Under the pieces are notes generated by a model. That model ran no database searches. It was given only the letters and a program-made list of their open reading frames with translations, and was not told the origin of the DNA. A stretch of DNA of 64,000 nt from Bolinopsis microptera. Its lineage: Eukaryota > Ctenophora > Tentaculata > Lobata > Bolinopsidae. How positions within the stretch are numbered: the first letter of the stretch is position 1; each line of letters begins with the position of its first letter. The stretch spans positions 14,707,628 through 14,771,627 of the forward strand of contig NC_087075.1 of NCBI RefSeq assembly GCF_026151205.1, written 5' to 3'. A program made the translations under genes and the position numbers. Shown in pieces: positions 10,708 through 22,229 of this stretch.

Positions 10708-10868
10708 ACTGTACGTGTGTACGTGTGTACGTGTGTGCGTGTGTACTTGTGTACGTGTGTACGTGTGTACTTGTATACTTGTGTACGTGTGTACGTGTGT
10801 ACGTGTGTACGTGTGTACGTGTGTGCGTGTGTACGTGTTTACTTGTGTACGTGTGTACTTGTGTACTT
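10708..10868. repeat. GTGTAC/GTACGTGT simple array
   Basis: About 160 bp of GTACGTGT and GTAC-type units on an almost strictly alternating purine-pyrimidine background. This pattern favours Z-DNA. Frames are open on both strands (Val/Cys/Tyr-rich and Thr/His-rich) only because of the repeat. Confidence 0.9.
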
Positions 10869-11295
10869 GCAAGACAAGGCCATAATATGGTTGTACATAA
10901 GCATCAAGACCTTCGTAGTGTACATTATACAGGCCTTCCAATTTCCATAATAGACATTCAGCGGTAAAAATGAAAAGCTCTCCATCATAAACCCCCCACT
11001 AAACTGTAGGACATATTGTTCTGGTCTCACAGAGGGGGGGGGGGGGCCTACAATAATTGACACAGTGTGGCCTACATGATCAGGAGAGAGGAGGTAAGGG
11101 CCGGGACACAGGGGGTGTGTAATGTTCATTAGTGTGGGAGACATAGTGAGAGTAATACACATGAGTACCCTGTACATATTGTCATATTATACTCTATAAT
11201 ATGTGTGTGGGGGGCTAGACGTTTATATAGTGATATATCTTATGCTTCTTTGATACCTGCTTGTGTGTTTTAATACCCATCTAGACAAGATTAAG
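10869..11295. other. Unannotated DNA with a G homopolymer
   Basis: No gene seen. A run of about 14 G lies at 11,033-11,046. Confidence 0.5.
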
Positions 11296-11319
11296 TGTGG
11301 ACCGTACCTGCATCATACC

Positions 11320-13622
11320 ACCACCCACCACCCTGCCTCCTCCACCACCCTACACCCACCACCCTGCCTTATCCAGCTCCCTCCACCCACCACCCTGTCT
11401 CCTCCAGCTCCCTCCACCCACCACCCTGCCTTATCCAGCTCCCTCCACCCACCACCCTGTCTCCTCCAGCTCCCTCCACCCACCACCCTGCCTCCTCCAG
11501 CTCCCTCCACCCACCACCCTGTCTCCTCCAGCTCCCTCCACCCACCACCCTGCCTCCTCGAGCTCCCTCCACCCACCACCCTGTCTCCTCCAGCTCCCTC
11601 CACCCACCACCCTGCCTCCTCCAGCTCCCTCCACCCACCACCCTGTCTCCTCCAGCTCCCTCCACCCACCACCCTGCCTCCTCCAGCTCCCTCCACCCAC
11701 CACCCTGTCTCCTCCAGCTCCCTCCACCCACCACCCTGTCTCCTCCAGCTCCCTCCACCCACCACCCTGTCTCCTCCAGCTCCCTCCACCCACCACCCTG
11801 CCTCCTCCAGCTCCCTCCACCCACCACCCTGCCTCCTCCAGCTCCCTCCACCCACCACCCTGTCTCCTCCAGCTCCCTCCACCCACCACCCTGTCTCCTC
11901 CAGCTCCCTCGACCCACCACCCTGCCTCCTCCAGCTCCCTCCACCCACCACCCTGTCTCCTCCAGCTCCCTCCACCCACCACCCTGCCTCCTCCAGCTCC
12001 CTCCACCCACCACCCTGCCTCCTCCAGCTCCCTCCACCCACCACCCTGCCTCCTCCAGCTCCCTCCACCCACCACCCTGTCTCCTCCAGCTCCCTCCACC
12101 CACCACCCTGTCTCCTCCAGCTCCCTCGACCCACCACCCTGCCTCCTCCAGCTCCCTCCACCCACCACCCTGCTTCCTCCAGCTCCCTCCACCCACCACC
12201 CTGCCTCCTCCAGCTCCCTCCACCCACCACCCTGTCTCCTCCAGCTCCCTCCACCCACCACCCTGACTCCTCCAGCTCCCTCGACCCACCACCCTGTCTC
12301 CTCCAGCTCCCTCCACCCACCACCCTGTCTCCTCCAGCTCCCTCCACCCACCACCCTGTCTCCTCCAGCTCCCTCCACCTACCACCCTGACTCCTCCAGC
12401 TCCCTCCACCCACCACCCTGCCTCCTCCAGCTCCCTCCACCCACCACCCTGTCTCCTCCAGCTCCCTCCACCCACCACCCTGCCTCCTCCAGCTCCCTCC
12501 ACCCACCACCCTGCCTCCTCCAGCTCCCTCCACCCACCACCCTGCCTCCTCCAGCTCCCTCCACCCACCACCCTGCCTCCTCCAGCTCCCTCCACCCACC
12601 ACCCTGCCTCCTCCAGCTCCCTCCACCCACCACCCTGCCTCCTCCAGCTCCCTACACCCACCACCCTGCCTCCTCCAGCTCCCTCCACCCACCACCCTGC
12701 CTCCTCCAGCTCCCTCCACCCACCACCCTGTCTCCTCCAGCTCCCTCCACCCACCACCCTGTCTCCTCCAGCTCCCTCCACCAACCACCCTGTCTCCTCC
12801 AGCTCCCTCCACCCACCACCCTGCCTCCTCCAGCTCCCTCCACCAACCACCCTGCCTCCTCCAGCTCCCTCCACCCACCACCCTGTCTCCTCCAGCTCCC
12901 TCCACCCACCACCCTGCCTCCTCCAGCTCCCTCCACCCACCACCCTGCCTCCTCCAGCTCCCTCCACCCACCACCCTGCCTCATCCAGCTCCCTCCACCC
13001 ACCACCCTGCCTCCTCCAGCTCCCTCCACCCACCACCCTGTCTCCTCCAGCTCCCTCCACCCACCACCCTGCCTCCTCCAGCTCCCTCCACCCACCACCC
13101 TGTCTCCTCCAGCTCCCTCCACCAACCACCCTGTCTCCTCCAGCTCCCTCCACCCACCACCCTGCCTCCTCCAGCTCCCTCCACCAACCACCCTGCCTCC
13201 TCCAGCTCCCTCCACCCACCACCCTGTCTCCTCCAGCTCCCTCCACCCACCACCCTGCCTCCTCCAGCTCCCTACACCCACCACCCTGCCTCCTCCAGCT
13301 CCCTCCACCCACCACCCTGCCTCCTCCAGCTCCCTCCACCCACCACCCTGTCTCCTCCAGCTCCCTCCACCCACCACCCTGTCTCCTCCAGCTCCCTCCA
13401 CCCACCACCCTGCCTCCTCCAGCTCCCTCCACCCACCACCCTGCCTCCTCCAGCTCCCTCCACCCACCACCCTGTCTCCTCCAGCTCCCTCCACCCACCA
13501 CCCTGTCTCCTCCAGCTCCCTCCACCCACCACCCTGTCTCCTCCAGCTCCCTCCACCCACTACCCTGTCTCCTCCAGCTCCCTCCACCAACCACCCTGCC
13601 TCCTCCAGCTCCCTCCCTCCAC
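11320..13622. repeat. 31-bp C-rich minisatellite, about 74 copies
   Basis: Units of 31 bp contain CCCTCCACCCACCACCCTG followed by YCTCCTCCAGCT. The main variant site is T or C after CCTG. Rare variants are CGACCC, CCAACC, CTACACCC and a TTATCC copy near the start. The plus strand is almost free of G except in CTG and AGCT, and the minus strand carries GGTGGTGGGTGGAGGG, which can form a G-quadruplex. Since 31 is not a multiple of 3 and no unit has a stop, frames of up to 801 codons (plus) and 756 codons (minus) are open. These are artefacts, not Pro-rich proteins. Confidence 0.97.
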
Positions 13623-13639
13623 CCACCATCCTCCCTCAC

Positions 13640-14220
13640 TACCCCTCAGTTTCTGATTGGAGAGAGACAGAGAGAGAGAGTGGTACACCGTATGTAATAT
13701 AATCTATATAATATATGTGTGGGAGTGTGAGGTAGGAGTAGAGCTCCTCATTATACACCTGCCGCTCCTGATCCTGTAATGAATAGTGAGTACTGTACAG
13801 TACACCCCCTGTAATGAATAGTGAGTACTTTACACCCCGCTTCTTCGTGTGAAGTTCATGTGCCAGTAACAGTGGGGACATGGTGCACTTTTCTATTATT
13901 AATATTGATTTGCACTTGTACCTCGACCTTCAGTAACTTCTTTTCGTTCATCGGTTGATTGAGTTTCCATTCATTAGGGAAGCAGTACACTCTTTGTTGC
14001 TAATTTATTATATATTTTTCTGAATGGGGTCACGTGACTGCCATCTGCTTCTTTTTTTCTTTGATTAAATCGCTACTATTGGGGCTAGCACATTCACCTT
14101 CATTTCTTTTTGTTCCATCTTCCTCTTGCTCTTCCACTGATCATACGGTTCCTACTGCATGACGTTTAGTTTAGGCCTAATTTAGCCAGGTCACCCCTTT
14201 TACTACTCCAATCAACCCCA
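13640..14220. other. Unannotated DNA after the 31-bp array
   Basis: Includes a GAGA run (13,665-13,680) and a GTAATGAATAGTGAGTACT duplication (about 13,775 and 13,810). No gene recognised. Confidence 0.5.
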
Positions 14221-14224
14221 CCAC

Positions 14225-14535
14225 CCTCTCCTCCTTTACCTTGGGACTCACTTCCCTCCAGCTCCAGCTCCATCTAGCCTGACTCCTTTACCTTGGGACT
14301 CACTTCCCTCCAGCTCCATCTAGCCTAACTCCTTTACCTTGGGACTCACTTCCCTCCAGCTCCATCTAGCCTAACTCCTTTACCTTGGGACTCACTTCCC
14401 TCCAGCTCCATCTAGCCTAACTCCTTTACCTTGGGACTCACTTCCCTCCAGCTCCATCTAGCCTGACTCCTTTACCTTGGGACTCACTTCCCTCCAGCTC
14501 CATCTAGCCTAACTCCTTTACCTTGGGACTCACTT
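14225..14535. repeat. 46-bp tandem repeat, about 6.5 copies
   Basis: The unit contains CTCCTTTACCTTGGGACTCA, then CTTCCCTCCAGCTCCATCTA, then GCCTRA. Copies are nearly identical. It shares the CTCCAGCTCC string with the 31-bp minisatellite 600 bp upstream, which hints at a common origin. Confidence 0.93.
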
Positions 14536-14559
14536 CCCCCAATATAACAATTTATCATA

Positions 14560-17010
14560 AATCAAATATAGTAATATATATTCGGAAAATTAGCTCGTTA
14601 ATTCCACGGTAGTAAAAAAGAAATAAATGCAAAAACGAAAGAACACCTACTTCAGCTGTACACAAATGATGCGTTAGTCGACCTTTAGTAGCACAGACGG
14701 TGACACAGAGAGGATCATTAGATTTCATAACAGAATGGTCAATCATACTCTACTTACAAAAAGTGGCCCTTGCCTTAGTATGAGAACGACCGAAAACTGA
14801 ATAGTAGCAAACAAACAGAATGCTCAATCATACCTATAAACTCTTTTAAGCTTTTTGTGTGGAGCCTTGGTTTTGACTATTAAGGTATTAAGATTACTTA
14901 ACAACCCTCTCATTTTTCACTTCTTGTGCTCATCATTAGTTCATTAGATTTACAACAGAAGTGGTTAATCATTCCGTAACTCTCTTTCTTTAGAGGTAAA
15001 GCGGCCTAAGCATCACTAATCAGTACAGAACATTAGCAAAGCTACTACAACACGGGTGCTAGATCATAGTTAAACACGTGCTACTTACTTTGAGATGGAG
15101 AGTAGATCTTAATGTGTGGTACTCATGAGAAATTTGAACATACATGATTTTACATTGCCTCGAATATAGCTTCCCACTAGCAGGTGTCTAGTAGCTATAT
15201 TTACACATGTCATAAAAAAGTATATTATTATTATATATGTATAGTTCTCATTATCATACAGAAAATACCTGAACTAAGGCAATAACTTTATTTTGGAAGG
15301 TAGAACAGGATATTAAAAACAACAAACTGAGCAAAATTCTTACATCTGATGATTTTCATAATAATTTAGTAGGGCTGTTACAAAACTTTCATATCCTACG
15401 AACGACTTTAGCAGATTTGAATGATGGCAGTTCTGGGCCCAATGCTTATACAACATTATTTTTTAAGAGTTCCTTTTTAACATGACACATAAAAAATCTC
15501 TAATAGAATACTATTACCACATTAATCCCATATCCGGAGTTAGGAGTAATGTTGAAGCTGTATTAAATGCAAATGAAAAATTATGTAACTAAAGTATCAT
15601 ATAATATTGCCAGTAAGCTTATCATGCAAATTACAATAGATAAACTATTTCTGTAAATGGTACTAGATTAACATGAATTTGGAACATGGTTTTGCTCTCA
15701 TTTATTTCTCGATTCTTCAGAGACAATAGTCTTATCCACTGCATGAGCTTAAGATTCCCGTTTCATGACTTCCGTTTCCGCCCTACTTTCAGTTAAAACT
15801 GTTTCCATTTCCTTACACTCCTGCGCCTTCCTTTGAGTTGGATCTGTATGTAGCAATTCTTTAATTGTTTGAAGCCCTAATAATTAGGAGTATTTCCCTC
15901 AGGGTAATGAAACCGAAAAGAAATCGCAACAAATCTCGCCTTGATGAAATTCTGAAAGCTAAGTTAGGGACATCATGTAAAGACAACCTTGGCAATGTTG
16001 TCAAGTATGGAAATACACCTGACAAAACATTTCAATTTAAAACATGTCCGTTCTCACCTGCAATCCACCTCAAGGACAAATAACCAAAAAGAGGCAACAC
16101 ACTAATGCCAATAAAACAAACAGCTATTAAGATTACAGTTAAGGTTCCCTGAGATTAACTGATCTCCCTTTGTCGTTGATTCAGCATCCGGCAATCACTA
16201 TCAGCCAGATTCCAGAAATCACTACGGTACGGTACAGAAGTAGTGCAACACTAAATAACTACATTATAGCGATTTAATAAACAATTGATATTCAAATCAA
16301 CAATGACCATCAACATAGTTACTCCTTATAGTAAACAACGTTAATTTTATCCTTTGTCAGAACAAATTAATTAAATTAAGGCTAATGAGAGAGCCCAATG
16401 CAGCAGCATAATGTGTCCTTGTCCCACAGTCCTAGTTGCACTCCTAAATGGAAACAGATAGAAGCCAGTTTAGAAACAAGATCACAGCTAGTAATCAAAA
16501 AACCAGTAGCAGACATCAAAAAACATCTGGAGTATCTTGAAAAGCCCAGAATTGTTTTGCCTAGCAACCAATGGTCCGTGATGGCAGCCAAGCATGTGGG
16601 GAAGAAACTGCAAATGTAGTTAAGAGGTCCAAACTGCAACATGTTGAATCAATGCAGTTGTTATCCTTGCCCAACCTAATTGCTTTTTCTGTTTAGTAGC
16701 TATTAAATTACATAACTTACTTCCAATCATCCAATAAGTGTACCAAGAAGAAAAACGTTGAGAATAGGTGAACCGCGCCCAAAACAGGGTTCACATTTGT
16801 TATCAAGCCCCAGTAATTCTCGAATCCTCCAACAGACTGTAATTGTTGGAAGGGGCCCATATTTTCCCCATTTTCCGTTACTAGGGTACAAAATCAAGGG
16901 TCAACAACCGCTCTGAATAATGAACACCAATTGTTTAAAACCCTTATACAGCTGGAGCTTGTGAATATTAATTCTTGGCATAGCAAATGTCAAAAAAATC
17001 AATTTAAACA
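14560..17010. repeat. 2.4-kb segmental repeat, copy 1
   Basis: Aligns in direct orientation with copy 2 (17,090-19,390). Shared landmarks, in order: TCGGAAAATT, GTTAGTCGAC/AAGTCGACTC, a stretch near 15,500/17,875 (CTAATRGAATACTATTA), a stretch near 16,150/18,550 (GTCGTTGATTCAGC), the start near 16,380/18,770 (GCTAATGAGAGAGCCCA) and the end near 16,895/19,285 (ACAAAATCAAGGGT). Most differences are one-base indels. Short ORFs occur on both strands (15,865-16,083 plus; 16,398-16,619 plus; 16,382-16,642 minus), but none is kept between copies, so no protein is supported. Confidence 0.85.
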
Positions 17011-17089
17011 GAGATAAGGTTTTACAAAAATTGATTCCTTTGTTAAACTGGCATTTTTGTTAAAAAGAAAATTTTTTGTAATGAGAAAA

Positions 17090-19390
17090 GACAATTTTAT
17101 CATTTATCACAAATCCAACCAAATAGCAAAAATAGTTCGGAAAATTGCTCTTAATTGCTTAGTGGGCATAATGTAAATTAGACATAATGAGCCCTAATAT
17201 AAAACTAAGGCTTATTGCTAACACATGTCTAAGTCGACTCTTATTAGCACAGGTGGGGAGAGTACCCAGCGCATTTAAGCTTTTGTGGAGCCTTGTTGAC
17301 TATGTAGATATCATACTACCACTTGATCCTTTCACATCTTTTGTGCTCACATTGATCAGAGATTTATAACAGAATGGTCAATCAAACATATAATTACTTT
17401 TCTTAAGAATGTAAAGCAGCCCTTCCTCAGTAATTCAGAACTGAAAATTAGCTACTATTTTAAAACACGGGTGCTAGCTAATCAGTTAACACGTGCTACT
17501 ACATTGAATGGGAGTAAGCAGGTGTCTAGTAGGCTAAATACGCAAGTCATAATAAAATTGTGTTTATCATTATCAATACAGAAATTACATGAACTAAGTG
17601 CAGAACTCTAATGACGTAGAAAATAGAAACTTGCTGCTAGTTTTCATAAAATAGTACCCAGTATTTACAACAACTAACTGAACAAAAATTCTTGTAATTC
17701 TGGATGATATTCAATTATTTAGTTAAATAGTAAGGGCTGTTACAAAACTTTCTTCACCCTGCTAACGCTTTATAGTTTTATACTTATCAGCTTTTGAATG
17801 ATGGCAGTCTGGCAATGCTTTTACAAAACTTAAGTTTAAGAGTTCCTTTTAAACATGATCACATAATAAATCTCTAATGGAATACTATTAGCCAGCACTA
17901 ATCCCAATATGCCTGGAGTAATGAAGCTATATTAAATTAAAATTATTGTTAACCAAAGTAGCGTATAATATTGACAGCACAAGCTTATTATACTACTGAT
18001 AATAGATAATGTAATAATGTATATATCCTATATTCTATAAGTTACTAGATTAACATGAATATTGAACGAGTGGTTTTTGCTCTCAGTTATTCTCGAACGC
18101 CTCATAAGACAATAGTCCCTGTTTCCACACCAGGGCCTTATATCCCGTTACATCATCGACTTCTGTTCCACCCCCTTTCAATTAAAAAACTGTTTCCTTT
18201 ACTTCCTCCTGCCGCCTCTTGAGTTGGAACTGTATGTAGCAATTCGTTATTGCTTGGGGCCCTAATAAATAGGATGTATTTTGCCTCTGGGTAATGAAAC
18301 ACGAAAACATCGCAACAAATTTTTCCCTAGATGAAAATTCTGAAAGCTTGTTAGGGACATCAAGTAGATGAAAACCAATTGGCAATGTTGTTCAAGTAAT
18401 GAATACACATACAAAACATTTCCAATTTAAGGTTTTCATCTGGCACTATCACTGGCAATCACCCTAAGGAAATAATATCCAAAAAAGGGCAACAAACTAA
18501 TGCAATAAACAGCAGCTATTAAGATTACATTAAGGTTCCCTGAAGATATAACTGATCTCCCTTGTCGTTGATTCAGCCTATAGCGATCACTATCAGCCAG
18601 ATTCCAGAAATCACTACGTGAGGTACAGAGTAAGTGCAACACTAAATACTACAAATAGCTTGATTTAATAAACCATTGATATTCAATACAACATGTCACA
18701 ACTTAGATTAACTCTTATAGTAACAACGTAAATTTTATCTTTTTTGCAGAACTAATATTAAATTAAAGGGCTAATGAGAGAGCCCAGATTCACATGCCTA
18801 TAATGTGTCCCTTTTCCACAAGTCCATGTTCACTCCTAGAATGGAAACAGGATAGGAAGCCAGTTTAGAACAGTTCAACAGCAGTAATCAAAAGAGCAGT
18901 AGCAACACCAAAAACCATCTGGAGTATGCTTGAAAAGCACAGAATTGTTTGCCTACAACCAAAGGTCTGTGATGCAGCCAAGCAAGTGGGGAAGAGAAAT
19001 ACAAATGTATTTAAGAGGTCCCAAACGCGACATGTTGAATCAATGCAGTTACTATCTTGCCCAACCCTAATTGCTTTCCTTTTAGTAGCTATTAAGATTA
19101 TAGTACTTCCAATCAGTCCAATAAGTTACCAAGAAGGAAAAACGTGTGAGAAGAGTGCACGGGCCAAACGGGTTCACAATTGCTTTTAATCCACCAGTTT
19201 TCTTTCGCGATCCTCAAACAGGGCTGTAATTGTTGGAAGGGGCCAATATTTTTCCCCCCATTTTTTCGTTTTACTTAAAGTGTACAAAATCAAGGGTTTA
19301 CAACTGCATTGGAATCATGACCATTATATTAAAAACCCAGTGGAGCTTAGCTTGTGAATTTTGGTATCTTGGCTAGAAATATTCCAAAAA
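17090..19390. repeat. 2.4-kb segmental repeat, copy 2
   Basis: Second direct copy, adjacent to copy 1. ORFs here differ from those at equivalent positions in copy 1 because of frameshifting indels. The indel-dominated divergence suits either an old decayed element or consensus errors. I see no terminal repeats or recognised protein that would assign it to a transposon class. Confidence 0.85.
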
Positions 19391-19394
19391 TCCA

Positions 19395-19870
19395 TTAGAT
19401 AGAGTTTAGGGGTGGCCACAATTGACCCCCCCACAATTGACCCCCCGACCAATATGACCCCCCGAAAATTGACCCCCGACAATTGACCCCCCGACAATTG
19501 ATCCCCCTGACAAAATAATTAAATGTCAATTTAACCCTAACCCTACCCTGACCCAGAAAGCCAGGCCCTGACCCTGAACCCTGACCTGACCCTGGACCCT
19601 GGACCCTGCCAGACCCTGACCCTGACCCTGACCCAGGACCCTGAACCCTGAACCTGACCCTGGGCCCTGACCTTAACCCTGCCCCGTAGAATCCTACCCG
19701 ACCCTGACCCCAACCCGATCAATTGACACCAGTGTAATTACATGGGCAAATGGGGGTCAAATTGTCCGGGGGGTCGATTGTCGTACTCAGTCCTAATTTC
19801 GCGACAATTGACCCCAATGTACTTACATAGGGGGTCAATTGGTCGGGGGGTCAATTGTCTCCGAGATTTA
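19395..19870. mobile_element. CAATTGACCCC foldback with telomere-like core
   Basis: The left side (19,418-19,515) is a tandem array of ACAATTGACCCCCCG-type units. The right side (about 19,750-19,862) holds the same motif reversed (GGGGGTCAATTGTC). Between them is about 150 bp of ACCCTG/AACCCT units, starting with CCCTAACCCTACCCTGACCC. The arrangement is an inverted-repeat element. It lies between copy 2 and copy 3 of the 2.4-kb repeat. Confidence 0.75.
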
Positions 19871-19989
19871 GAACATTAGGTCCTTTTAAACGGCATATAA
19901 TACCATAACAATAAAAAAAAAAACAAAAGACCAAAACTGATAAAAAACTAAGGTGTATGCTAAAAAACCAGTATTCTTTTAATCTTTTC

Positions 19990-20400
19990 CCATCCTGGAG
20001 TACAGAGAGGAACGTACTACCGGGTAGAAGAGTTGGCTTTGACTAGACCCAAAAATATTCGTTAGTCGACTCTCATTAGCACAGGTGTGAGAAGACGCAG
20101 TGCGCTACGACCTCCCCCACCCCCTCTCAACAAAATATTGACCAAATACGTGGAATCCTTTTTTAAAAGCTTCTTAAATTAAATGAGGAATTATACTTGC
20201 TCATTTTTTAGTCCCATTCATTATAAGATCATCGTATTTCATACACAATGTCCGATCTGTATTTAAGAATGTCCCTTGCATTTAGTAATCACTATGGCCT
20301 ACAACTGAACATTAGCCAGCTCCTTCACAGGTGCCAAATCAATCAGTTAAAGGTACTCACATAAGGTGAAGATCTTGATGATTAATTAACGCATTATGTT
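19990..20400. repeat. Segmental repeat, partial copy 3
   Basis: Shows the GTTAGTCGACTCTCATTAGC landmark and the following GTGCCAAATCAATCAGTTAA region, in the same order as copies 1 and 2. It is more diverged and ends before the later landmarks. Confidence 0.6.
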
Positions 20401-20995
20401 GTGTGATATCCACTGCGAAATAATTGAAGGAGGCAAAGCTACTTCTGACCAGCTGAAAGTAGCTGCACTAAGTTGTGAGGTTTATAGCCATGTCCGACTC
20501 CTATTAAACCCACATGATTCCGAACTTGTTAGCCCCAAGCGTTTTGGTCCGTCATTCCTGCCACTCAGCATTGCTACTTTAAAGTAAAAATTTTTCTGAG
20601 ACATAGAGAAACTGACTTTGCCTAAGCTCAATTCGAGCGCCACTGAGAGCGCGAGAGCGCGAGGCGAACATTACTAACAAGATTACACCTGGTTTTTTTA
20701 ATAAAATAATACAACCACTAAAGAATAATTTTCCAAAGTTTACTTCTAGTTACTAATTCGTGGTTTAAGTTTCTTATTTTTAATTTATGAAAGGAAGTTA
20801 AAATTAACTATGTTTCATTGAATAAACCTATAGTTTTTTTTGCAAGGGGAAGAGAGAGTTCTTATAAACAAAATTTAAAGTTGATAACCAAATTATTCAA
20901 TCAATGGACATATCATAAAGGTTCTAATAGTTGGGAAAATAATGCTGAAATGGAGTCCCTTAAAATCTAAATGTGTTGTGTGGTGGGTAAGGCGT
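20401..20995. other. Unannotated DNA
   Basis: A 63-codon plus-strand ORF at 20,396-20,587 has no recognisable domain. The rest is AT-rich. No gene supported. Confidence 0.4.
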
Positions 20996-21165
20996 GGGGG
21001 GGGGGGGGGAGAGTGGGGGGGGGAGTGAGGGGTGGGACATAGGGTTTAAGTTTCAATGTGGAAATAGTAGGGTTGATGGTATCGTGAGAAGGGGGGGGGG
21101 GGGTGGGGGGGAATAAGGGGGGGGGGGGGGGGGGGGGGGGAAATAGATTGTTTTGGTGGGGGGGT
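20996..21165. repeat. G-homopolymer cluster
   Basis: Several runs of 9 to more than 20 G (20,997-21,010, 21,092-21,104 and 21,116-21,140). The plus strand could form G-quadruplexes. Such tracts are also where long-read consensus often fails. Confidence 0.9.
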
Positions 21166-21227
21166 TTTGTTTAGGATGTTATTTTGTTGGTGAGGAGATG
21201 TTTGATATTTGTAGTTATGGTATAATT

Positions 21228-21645
21228 TAGAAATAGATATCTAATTTTTAAGAGAGATGAGATGTGGAGACGTTTAAGGACAAACTGGCATGAATCAATT
21301 TTTTTTTTGGGGCGGTAAAAGAGCTCTCTACTCTATTCTCTATATCTCGATGCTTTACCGTACTCTCTCACACTAAGTACAACAATGTAATAGGGATCAG
21401 GCCAATGGTTCTAGAATTGAGGAGGGCAATTTATTTATTTCGTAGAGCTAGGGGATACGTGTATAGCTGGTGGCATGTTAAAGTCAGTGTTTAATCTTTG
21501 TGTGCCCTAATTATCCATCAGATGCGTAAGTGTGAGTAAAATCAGCCCTTCTACAAATATAAGTTTAACTATAAATTTGTTTTTACCACAGAGACTGTGG
21601 CACTAAGGTCAAGAATTAAAAATTTGTACTCTCTTGATAGTTTTT
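21228..21645. repeat. Direct repeat flanking the 4-kb palindrome, left copy
   Basis: Matches 26,355-26,730 in the same orientation. Shared strings include AGATATCTAATTTTTAA, GCAATTTATTTATTTCG and ACTGTGGCACTAAGGTCAAG, then ACTCTCWTTGATAGTT. It encodes nothing I can recognise. Confidence 0.8.
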
Positions 21646-22229
21646 AGTTATTATTGTTTTTATTGTTTCATTGACTCTCACATTAAATGCAGGTCTTTAT
21701 ACTTCCTGTGTTATATTATATTTTTACCAATCCCAAATTCTTATCCTTTTCTTATCAAGTGGTTAGTACATAAACACCACGAACAAACGAACGACGCACC
21801 CACGCGCACGAAATTCTTCACCTATTACTAATAATATAAAACGTATAAAGAATTATCAATAGAAATATTATGTTTTTGTTTCAAAGACCGTGGACAGGGC
21901 CTCCCATAAGGGCTTTGAAACCCGTTTTTTTATTGAATACAAAAAATACAAAAATAAACTGCAATAAAATCCGCAACATTCATGTCGATACTACTGAAAT
22001 GATATAAAGCTATAATCCTGTTGGTAAAATTATAATACTAACACAATTAAGATATATGATATGTATAATAAAATAATATCTCTTTTATTTCCACACTTAA
22101 TTCTCACACCAAAACTTAAAATTTTATCAGAATACAAACTTCCTAATATATAATACGTCCCTCTAATAAAACAAAAGTTAATAAAACAAAAGTTTAAAAT
22201 TTATTACCATTATTCAATCAATACATTCA
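21646..22229. other. Spacer between left direct repeat and palindrome
   Basis: AT-rich DNA with no recognisable gene. A 65-codon plus-strand ORF (21,634-21,831) has no family. Confidence 0.4.

Noticed and set aside
11297-13702. An 801-codon plus-strand frame (and 756- and 553-codon minus-strand frames) as a Pro/Ser/His-rich or Gly/Trp-rich protein
   Set aside because: All are open because a 31-bp unit without stops is repeated about 74 times. Several frames on both strands are open at once, and there is no start context or unique domain.
15865-16642. Small genes in copy 1 of the 2.4-kb repeat
   Set aside because: The ORFs on either strand are not preserved in copy 2 or copy 3, and no domain is recognisable.
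19540-19700. True telomere end
   Set aside because: The CCCTGA/CCCTAA units are degenerate, only about 150 bp long, and embedded between inverted repeats far from a sequence end.
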